Of a stretch of 64,000 bases of DNA, positions 57,498 to 64,000 are shown piece after piece (position 1 is the stretch's first letter; every line of letters starts with the position of its first letter). This stretch comes from Globomyces pollinis-pini (lineage: Eukaryota; Chytridiomycota; Chytridiomycetes; Rhizophydiales; Globomycetaceae). Location: assembly GCA_025399215.1 (NCBI GenBank), contig MU621110.1, positions 53,570 through 117,569 on the forward strand. Reading direction: 5' to 3'. Made by a program: the position numbers and the translations under genes. The notes under the pieces were generated by a model that worked only from the letters and a program-made list of their open reading frames with translations, ran no database searches and was not told where the DNA came from.

Positions 57498-58590
57498 ATG
57501 AATTCAAGGAGACTTTTCTCAACTACAATCAATTTATTAGCCCGAAACCGAATTGTAAAACCCATCAACAATTCAAGTCGGACTGATCAAGCTAGAGTTG
57601 AAATTGATCAATTAACCAATAAATTGTTGGATGACTGGTACAAGAATTCCAATACAAACAACTCAGAAATTGAACAGATAGGAATACGTAAGCAGCAGGA
57701 TAATAAGAAACCCATTTCAAATCCTGTTGAATTTGCAGGTCCTGACGAACCATTAGAACTGGTGAAAAACTTAAAAGATTATAAGGGAAAATCTAGGGAT
57801 ACAATTGGGAAGACCAATGAACCAGTTGTTGAAGTAAATTCAGCCAATTTTACCAAATCGAATGAAGAGACTACAATCAAGGAGTCAACCCTCTCAGATG
57901 AGACTATTCCATCACACACAAAATTACCCAAACCAGATTTAACTAATTTATATGAATTAACTCATGAATTTGATGGTCCAATCAAAAAGGAACCTGTGGG
58001 CGACATGGATTGGTTTCAAAATACAACAGTCAATATATCACAGGATATGAAAGTACCAAAATGGATGAAGGGTGTAGAAAAGGCACTGAAACGTAAACAT
58101 TCGGTAGAAGAAACTCCCACACTTCAGGATGGGCCTATTGAACTTCAACATATTGTACAAGCGTTAAAAGGAGAAGCTGCATTAAACATTCTGGTGATTG
58201 ATATGACTCTAAAGTGTGACCATATGGAATCTATGATTATCTGCGAGGGACGCAATAGTAAACAGGTCTATTCACTAGCAAGATCAATCCGACATATTGT
58301 AAATGTTTTATATTAAATAGTTAGGCGAAAGGTAGATTCGATACTCATGCTCATGAGTTACCACCAAACCTATCTATCGAAGGTATTCAGAGCGAAGATT
58401 GGCTGGTAGTTGACCTTGGAAGATTCATGATTCACTGTTTCACTCCAAAAGGACGAAGGGAAGCTGATTTAGAAGGAATTTGGCTGCATTTGAATGATCC
58501 ATATCTATCTAATAACATCGAACCGGAAGTTGAACGTGAATTCCACGATGGGCGATCGACAAAGGAACAATTACGTTCACCTGGTCCTTA
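57498..58590 (+). CDS. Mitochondrial ribosomal silencing factor (RsfS/MALSU1/ATP25-N-like)
   Basis: RsfS-family proteins bind uL14m and control mitoribosome subunit joining and assembly. Presequence MNSRRLFSTTINLLARNR and a long disordered linker precede the domain: IELQHIVQALKGEAALNI, VIDMTLKCDHMESMIICEGR and VYSLARSIRHI. A 26-nt intron leads to AKGRFDTHAHELPPN, DWLVVDLGRFMIHCFTPKGR and LEGIWLHLNDP. These are the standard RsfS blocks. The tail stops soon after, so the C-terminal ATP9-stabilising half of yeast Atp25 is absent. Confidence 0.8.
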
Positions 58591-58773
58591 ATCCCTCACC
58601 ACTATTAGTAATTATTTTTAATAATAAACAACAAAACCCAATGAAAATAACAGCAGCTATATTTCACAATGAATATTCACCAAAAACACCAAAACAACAT
58701 TTATAGAGGTTAATATTTTATAATTTATTTGTAAGTTGTAGATATAAATACGATAATGCAAGACGGTAATCAG

Positions 58774-58974
58774 CTAAGAAAGAAGGACATCATGAGTGAC
58801 ACCATTATGAGGAAGTGGTAGTATAGCTCTACGTTTGGATGTAGTTCTTCGTGGTATCACAATAGACATTGTATTAGAGGATCTTGTTTGGACAGCTGGC
58901 TCATATAAATCAAATAACCAATCGTGATTGTCTGCATGTGTAATCTTGACAGTTGCGTTCTTTTGAATATGCAT
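58774..58974 (-). CDS. Small protein with HDWLFDLYE motif
   Basis: 66 residues, single exon. Shares NHDWLFDLYE and IPRRTTSKR with the small protein at 49904, in the same order and similar spacing, plus a TRSSNTMS segment recalling the SRTMSMY proteins at 61872 and 62519. Function unknown. Confidence 0.42.
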   Translation of the reverse strand: MHIQKNATVKITHADNHDWLFDLYEPAVQTRSSNTMSIVIPRRTTSKRRAILPLPHNGVTHDVLLS

Positions 58975-58984
58975 ATTTTTTTAG

Positions 58985-59610
58985 TTAACCTTCCCGATCA
59001 TTTATCTTTTTTTATATTCAAAATGGGTATGTTCCGTTGGGCTCTCTTAGCTAACCGTTTCTGAAAGCAGTTTCTGGTTTCCTTTTTGGGTACTCTCAAA
59101 CTAAGTTGAAACCAATCTTAAACCATCAAGTGTTTCGGAAACATTTCACATGGGTCTCGTCTCTAACACACAGACGACAGTGAGTCTCTACTCTTATCAG
59201 GATTGGATGTTATATTATGGTAATAACGGTACAAGTGAACATCCAAGTTGAGAACCAGAACCGATTCAATAAATTGTAAGTTTTTGGTTTACCTATTTTC
59301 CATCCCATGTGATTTTCTCATCATATCTCTGATGGGATTTAACCCAGTAGGGTTAACCCGTTTGAATTGGAATTGTACGCAACAGAGTTACCGATCATTT
59401 GTATCTATTATTCTATTGGTCTTTAAACATACGTCACAAAGATATCTCACTCTATAACATAATTTTGGTTTTCAACCGATTCCTTCTGATGTTAATTCAT
59501 TATATGAACATTTATATGGTGCTCGTTAGTTCGCATTGGCCAATTTCCCTTTAATCGAACTTTTTTATCCATCTATTTTCCGTTCCTCTCCTTTTTTTTT
59601 CTTTCACTTT
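58985..59610. other. Gene-free stretch
   Basis: No credible ORF or RNA gene. A TTTTCTTTCAC-rich pyrimidine run lies at about 59590-59610. ORFs here lack recognisable content. Confidence 0.4.
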
Positions 59611-59770
59611 TTAGTTTTTACTTACACTGAAGCGTTCAATCATCACTCCCAATTACATTGTCATTGAAATTGGCATTGATGATGATTGCTACCGGTGGTT
59701 GAAACATATTCTTTGTGATGAATTTCTTGAACATTTGCACGTCAGTCAAAGTTATTTGCTTTGCTTATAG
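59611..59770 (+). pseudogene. Possible fragment of a BCS1-like N-terminus
   Basis: The plus strand reads KRSIITPNYIVIEIGIDDD followed by CYRWLKHIL and HLHVS, then a stop. This resembles the BCS1 N-terminal block (xxTLEIxxxDxxYxWLxxWL...HLSV), but no AAA domain follows and no presequence is visible. It could be a captured or decayed gene piece. A second overlapping frame at 59715..59930 ends in Trp/Phe-rich hydrophobic sequence of uncertain meaning. Confidence 0.28.
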
Positions 59771-60286
59771 CACTGCTGAATCACAAGCTATTTCTGAAAG
59801 AATTGATTGTATTTATAAATTGGTTTGGTTCTTAAAATTGGTTTGGAAATGGCTTTGGCCATATTCGCCAAGTTTGATTTTTTTTTGGATTATTTATATT
59901 TGGTTCAGATTGTTGTTCAATCCTAAGTGAGTGATGGGTTTATATTAGTGTGTTTGTTTTAAAACTTTATACCATTGTCCCATCCAAAAATTTGTCAGAC
60001 AAATTATTAGTAGCGTATGCTAGTTCAGCATAATGATATAAGTTACGCATTATCAACACTGAACTTTATTATTGCACTATAATCACATCATGGTATCATC
60101 AAATGTTCACATTTAATTATCCTTCATGTACTCGCCCACCTCAAAGATAAAACTAGGCAGTAACTGCTGTTTATGGCTGAGCTAGTTTGAGCAGTATAAT
60201 ATGTAGAAAGTAACCAAAGACTATTGAAAAGCATCGCAAAACTATTAAAATCAAGATTTCGCTATTAAGTATTTATTTAAGGTATT

Positions 60287-61075
60287 TCAACATGCAGCAC
60301 CGCCAAGATTCGATTTTCTCATCAAGGCATTCGGTCTCTTCTTGCGAGCTCCAGCACACTTTCTGCCAGCTTTAGGATTCATCAAATGTGATTGTAAATG
60401 TTCTTTCCTACTGAATGAACATTTACATTCAGGACATTCGAAACTCTTGATACCTTGATGTGACCTTAAATGCCTTTTAAAATCATATTTTCGAGCGAAT
60501 TTTGCGTCACAGTAAGGTTCCTCACATTGAAAAGGTCGATAGTTTCGATGTGCCGCTTCAAAATGTAGTTTGACGTTGTATGGTCTTGCAAATACTTTAT
60601 GACACCCCTTGAAAGGACATACATTACTTGTGTAGTTTAGCAAATCTGCCATAACGTTCTCTGGATCTTCATTTTTCTCTTCCAACTTTGATTTTTCGCC
60701 TGCATATCTCCTGTCTTTTGTAAGCGATACAGGTGGAGGGTTATTAGCTTGATGGGGAGTAGTATATTCTGAAGTGATACGATTGTAATTATCAGTGACA
60801 CCATTAGCATTAGAACTATAATTCGCCCTATCAGAATCTGGAAGTGTCTTTGATACAGAAGCTCTTGTCCAAGAATTAGAGGTATCAAAAAGAGTAGTAT
60901 CACTTCTATTATCGGTTGGAGAAGCAGTTGTTGGGACAGAATATTTGTCTGAAGTAGACAGAGATGTTAGGATATTTGCTGTCTGTGTATCCTTCGAACA
61001 GTTTGATAGAAAAGCTTGTAAATAAGATATTTCAGAGTGAGAATCTGCAAAGATGTTTTCAGACCACATAGACAT
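60287..61075 (-). CDS. C2H2 zinc-finger transcription factor
   Basis: 262 residues, single exon. A Ser/Thr-rich disordered N-terminus (about 150 residues) is followed by three C-terminal C2H2 fingers: CPFKGCHKVFARPYNVKLH, CEEPYCDAKFARKYDFKRH and CPECKCSFSRKEHLQSH. A fourth partial Cys-containing segment with a basic tail (KCAGARKKRPNALMRK) follows the last finger. The long-linker first two fingers and C-terminal position resemble fungal developmental or stress regulators; no specific orthologue is assigned. Confidence 0.8.
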   Translation of the reverse strand: MSMWSENIFADSHSEISYLQAFLSNCSKDTQTANILTSLSTSDKYSVPTTASPTDNRSDTTLFDTSNSWTRASVSKTLPDSDRANYSSNANGVTDNYNRITSEYTTPHQANNPPPVSLTKDRRYAGEKSKLEEKNEDPENVMADLLNYTSNVCPFKGCHKVFARPYNVKLHFEAAHRNYRPFQCEEPYCDAKFARKYDFKRHLRSHQGIKSFECPECKCSFSRKEHLQSHLMNPKAGRKCAGARKKRPNALMRKSNLGGAAC

Positions 61076-61089
61076 TTTGAACAGAAAAG

Positions 61090-61871
61090 AAAAGTTAAGT
61101 TACTGTGGGCGAAAAATGGAGAAGTTTGAATGTTTCAGATCGAAACTGATAAGACTAGGTTCACAAGAGAAACAAAAGGAATTCAACAGGAAAGTGTTAA
61201 GAAAATATTTCTCGTAGAAATCCGGAAGTTTTCGTTGTTTTGGAGTCTTTTAAAGCTGTTTTGTTTGTAATCGGCTTAAAATGAAACCCGAAAATCCGAT
61301 TCGGATCGGCTATGTTCCGCCAGGGTATCAAAATGGCGGAGGTTAGAGAGCTCATAGTCCCAAGTATCTTCGATCATATGTATGTAGCTTCGGATGGATG
61401 CTAAGAATTAACGGTAAATTTCAAACCGTTAGTATTTAAATTTGATTATTTGGTAACGGAAAAATGCACCACTAAAAATCGAATTATTTTTTAAAATAAA
61501 CTGCAATGCATTGTTAATAAATCAAATGCAATAATTCACCCACTCGAAATAATTTGTCCCTTCTCTTTGTCCTATTGAGCGAAATTGTCGCATCAAAACC
61601 ACACACTCAGCCGGACTACCTGGAACAATGTAACAATAAAGATTCTTTTCATTCAACTTGGATTTAATGCCTTATATTATAGCAACTATTCCCTGTGCTC
61701 TTAAATTGGTTGTCTCAACCCAATTCTAAGGAGAGAAAATCTCTTTTACTTGCTAAACGTTAACCATTTGATCATTTACTTCTTATTACAACCATTTGCT
61801 TAACTATACTATTTGTAGTTTGAAAATAAGTGCAAAATTAAAATATGAAAGTAATGGGCATTATTCATTTA
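61090..61871. other. Gene-free stretch
   Basis: Upstream of the zinc-finger gene; no ORF, RNA gene or repeat seen. Contains pyrimidine-rich stretches that may be promoter sequence. Confidence 0.4.
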
Positions 61872-62066
61872 TTACAAAGGTTGTACGGTGTTCAAACTAT
61901 CAGAAGAATGTTTGGAATACATATTCATGGTTTGACTACGAGTAGAATTCTTCTTTTCGGCAACCAAAACAGATTTTTTAGAGTTGTGGTTGTCCACTTC
62001 TTCCACATGAATTTCATCCTGGTCCATGGCACTGCTGTGATAAGTCGTTAATAATGATGAATGCAT
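61872..62066 (-). CDS. Small protein with STRSQTMNMYSKH motif
   Basis: 64 residues, hydrophilic, unknown function. The block TRSQTMNMYSKH matches TRSRTMSMYERH in the small protein at 62519 on the opposite strand. The two are divergent neighbours about 450 bp apart, with a CRE-like site between them. Confidence 0.45.
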   Translation of the reverse strand: MHSSLLTTYHSSAMDQDEIHVEEVDNHNSKKSVLVAEKKNSTRSQTMNMYSKHSSDSLNTVQPL

Positions 62067-62418
62067 ATTTAGTAAAGATTATTGAATGGTTGCTTTCAAT
62101 TTATTGATTGGGCTGTAAAGTGTGGCAGTCGCCCCCTTGAAATGATACGCATCAAATATGATACGCATCATGCAAGCACAACTGATAACTGAATGATACT
62201 AGAAAGTTGGTTACTCTCATTGCAATTTTCAATAAAATCAGTCGATTTTATTCTTTACATAAATAAGATTGAAAGTGTTTTATAAAGTTTACCCTAATCG
62301 ACCAAACATGTATTCAACATAGAACTTGGTAAATTTGACGTGCATGAATAAAGTGCGCAACTTAAAAGCGCTAGGCACCTACAAGTTCCCGTTCTCTGGC
62401 GTGACTTTGTTATCATTT

Positions 62419-62489
62419 TACGTCAGTTGCCGTTTGCACGTAGCCAGTGTCATATGAGAGGTCCCACAAACTATCAACCCAGTATAAAA
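62419..62489 (+). promoter_or_regulatory. CRE-like site and TATA box
   Basis: TACGTCAG (62419) followed by TATAAAA at 62483..62489, 30 bp before the ATG at 62519. The arrangement is the same as upstream of the secreted protein at 52611: CRE-like sites, TATAAAA, then a small single-exon gene. Confidence 0.45.
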
Positions 62490-62518
62490 TCAATGAATAG
62501 TTTGAAGACATCCATATC

Positions 62519-62671
62519 ATGATTCCTCAACCAATCAAAATAGCTCAAGATCAAGGTCGTAGATCTTCAACCACTTCTACCTCTTCTTATTTAAGCTTTG
62601 ATGGAACTTCTGTTTCCCCTACTCGCTCTCGAACTATGTCTATGTATGAAAGGCACAATCAACGACTCTAA
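62519..62671 (+). CDS. Small serine-rich protein with TRSRTMSMYERH motif
   Basis: 50 residues, single exon, missed by ordinary length cut-offs. Ser/Thr-rich (RRSSTTSTSSYLSF) with TRSRTMSMYERH near the end; the RSxTMSM block is a plausible basophilic-kinase target. A TATAAAA lies 30 bp before the ATG. Shares its tail motif with the gene at 61872. Confidence 0.5.
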   Translation: MIPQPIKIAQDQGRRSSTTSTSSYLSFDGTSVSPTRSRTMSMYERHNQRL

Positions 62672-62737
62672 AGTTCTGATTTGTAAAAATAAAATGTTTT
62701 GTTATTGTTAAATGATGTGTATAATGACAGTTATATA

Positions 62738-63217
62738 TTATTTTTGGCCTACCATACTATAGTCCCAACCATTTGTTGGAGGTGTATCAGTTGGAATTCT
62801 AAAATCCTTTGGAAACACATCCAATGGATTCTTTCCTTTAGTACCATTAAATAATCGTTCATCTGCTGATTTTAACGCTTCCATAGCTTTATACATAGAT
62901 GTATATTGTGCTTTCAAATTATTCAAATATTTGATTTGATCCTGTTGTTGTTGAATAGCCCACATACGTTCAATAACATCAGTTTGCTTCTCTTGGACAT
63001 CATTTCCGATATACAATGGAGAAGTTGATAAGTCTAGCTTTCGGGCATTTTGCTTTTGTTTGGATGGTAAGGTGGTTTTCACTGCAGGATCGTAAAGCAT
63101 TTTCTTGATTAAGATATATCTTTTATCGGTAATGGCATCAGCTTTCTTCTTTCCTCCAGATACTGAACCAGCTTTCCCTTTAACTGCCGTTGCCATACAT
63201 CTCTTTATGATGTGCAT
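62738..63217 (-). CDS. Mitochondrial large ribosomal subunit protein mL40
   Basis: Start MHIIKRCMATAVKGKAG at 63217 gives a basic presequence; an upstream in-frame ATG at 63247 is less likely. The conserved mL40/MRPL28 block is KRYILIKKMLYDPAVKTTLP, followed by a coiled-coil (IERMWAIQQQQDQIKYLNNL), SADERLFNG, and FPKDFRIPTDTPP at the C-terminus. Single exon. Confidence 0.78.
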   Translation of the reverse strand: MHIIKRCMATAVKGKAGSVSGGKKKADAITDKRYILIKKMLYDPAVKTTLPSKQKQNARKLDLSTSPLYIGNDVQEKQTDVIERMWAIQQQQDQIKYLNNLKAQYTSMYKAMEALKSADERLFNGTKGKNPLDVFPKDFRIPTDTPPTNGWDYSMVGQK

Positions 63218-63327
63218 TGAATTTAGTGATAAAAAAAAATTATTCACAAGTTCAAATTTATTCAGAGAAATACCAAGTTAGATACAGAAACCAGTTGAAC
63301 CGAATATATAAACAATCTCGATTCAAA

Positions 63328-63849
63328 TTATTTTTTATTGCAAATAGGATTGGATACTGGTGGTCCATAAAGAGAACATGGACAGGATGTACCTGGAATG
63401 GTGTCTATATCATCTATATCAGCTTCAATAAATGGTTTAGGAATAAAACATGACTGTGCTGGATTATTGCATTTCGAATAACATAAAATCTTACACTGGC
63501 GATTACCATCACAGGGAGAGATTATTTCAAAGTTTTGGGGAAATCCGTTAACTGATAAAAACACTAAAGTATACTTAATTAGCATTTGGAAACTCAAATG
63601 TTTGGCTTTCGAAATATCCATGGAAAGACATGGATTGATTAAAGAGGAACACATAATCGACTGAACTACCATAAATAGCATAGCTTTATCAGGATAATGG
63701 CTTGTAATACTGGTCTCGACGAGAGTCAGCTTTAGGAATCTTTCTAACAAGACAGTGAAATATTCTCGAACAGGATTTTCGAATACGAGATGAAAATCAG
63801 AGACCTTAAACAACACCCAATGGAAGATATAATCAGATATCATTGTCAA
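63328..63849 (-). CDS. Cysteine-rich protein, possibly secreted
   Basis: Open frame of 173 residues. The last 85 (from ATG 63585, MLIKYTLVFLSVNG) look like a short signal peptide followed by a Cys-rich part (SPCDGNRQCKILCYSKC, SCPCSLYGPP, PICNKK; nine cysteines), as in small secreted proteins. The upstream half (FENPVREYFTVLLERFLKLT) is helical and lacks this pattern, so it may be non-coding or belong to another exon. No family recognised. Confidence 0.45.
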   Translation of the reverse strand: MTMISDYIFHWVLFKVSDFHLVFENPVREYFTVLLERFLKLTLVETSITSHYPDKAMLFMVVQSIMCSSLINPCLSMDISKAKHLSFQMLIKYTLVFLSVNGFPQNFEIISPCDGNRQCKILCYSKCNNPAQSCFIPKPFIEADIDDIDTIPGTSCPCSLYGPPVSNPICNKK

Positions 63850-63891
63850 TTATTCCAAGATATAATCAGCTTTCATTGTCAATTATTCCGT
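63826..63891. repeat. 33-bp imperfect tandem repeat
   Basis: Units 63826..63858 and 63859..63891, each starting GATATAATCAG and ending CATTGTCAATTATTCC, differ at a few positions. They lie at the head of the Cys-rich ORF. Confidence 0.8.
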
Positions 63892-63897
63892 AACCTT

Positions 63898-64000
63898 TCA
63901 GCGCGTAAAGATTCAATTGTTTATGGTGTTTCTTTTACACGGGCGACTTTGGCTGGTTTGGGTGAAGTAGGGTACCCAATTAAAACAAAAGAATGCGTTT
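63898..64000 (+). CDS. Coding-like segment off right edge
   Basis: From about 63900 a plus-strand frame reads SARKDSIVYGVSFTRATLAG and on to the window edge without a stop. A short intron ending TTTCAG may precede it. Too short to identify. Confidence 0.22.

Overview
This is nuclear DNA from a fungus. The velvet-domain regulator, the TFIIA, SMARCD and Arp2/3 subunits, the Drs2-type flippase, the Kcs1-type kinase and several nuclear-encoded mitochondrial proteins all point to the fungal kingdom or its close neighbours. The sequence is AT-rich and gene-dense, with genes on both strands. Most genes are interrupted by extremely short introns, commonly 23-35 nt, starting GTA and ending (T)AG, often with a CTAAC-like branch point. 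Together with a Crinkler-like NTPase/nuclease gene and an expanded family of divergent G-protein alpha subunits, this suggests an early-diverging (zoosporic or cryptomycotan-like) fungus rather than an ascomycete or basidiomycete. The window alone does not fix the species.

Layout: 1-3,150 holds two minus-strand G-alpha genes and a possible decayed third. 3,257-6,216 is a YME2/RNA12-like mitochondrial gene. 6,240-6,548 is a mosaic of three gene fragments. 6,572-8,797 is a single-exon Crinkler-like gene, followed by PAM18. 10,296-12,892 holds a velvet gene and a VPS38/UVRAG gene. 12,996-16,653 holds two more G-alpha genes flanking a seven-helix membrane protein whose near-identical twin lies at 38,289. 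16,751-24,857 (minus) holds a Drs2-like flippase, an unknown type I membrane protein and LTV1. 25,369-30,023 holds an inositol-hexakisphosphate kinase and a CC2D1/Lgd-like DM14-C2 protein. 30,456-32,366 is a pair of serine-rich paralogues. 32,840-40,956 holds ERI1, TFIIA large subunit, DRG1, an HSL-type hydrolase, the second seven-helix gene and a LONRF-like RING protein. 41,334-52,026 holds LMW-PTP, F-box/ankyrin, mitochondrial DEAD-box, SMARCD, Hikeshi, ARPC1 and HAS1. 52,330-64,000 is sparser and richer in small lineage-specific genes: secreted KCRR-motif proteins, paired 68-aa proteins and small SRTMSMY-type proteins, plus a RsfS/MALSU1-like gene, a C2H2 factor and mL40.

The most unusual system is the G-alpha family. 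All four copies keep the alpha-subunit framework (P-loop GKST, switch I Arg and Thr, NKxD, TCCTD). All four also replace the residues equivalent to Ras Gly12 (with Ser) and Ras Gln61 (with Leu), and none starts with the MG of a myristoylated alpha subunit. By analogy with classical mutants these would be predicted not to hydrolyse GTP. They lie next to a 7-helix protein gene, and the two could form a signalling module; that link is inference.

Gene boundaries were set by hand-splicing short introns against remembered family consensus. Splice choices, especially at 5' ends, are provisional. No tRNA, rRNA, CRISPR array or intact transposon was recognised.
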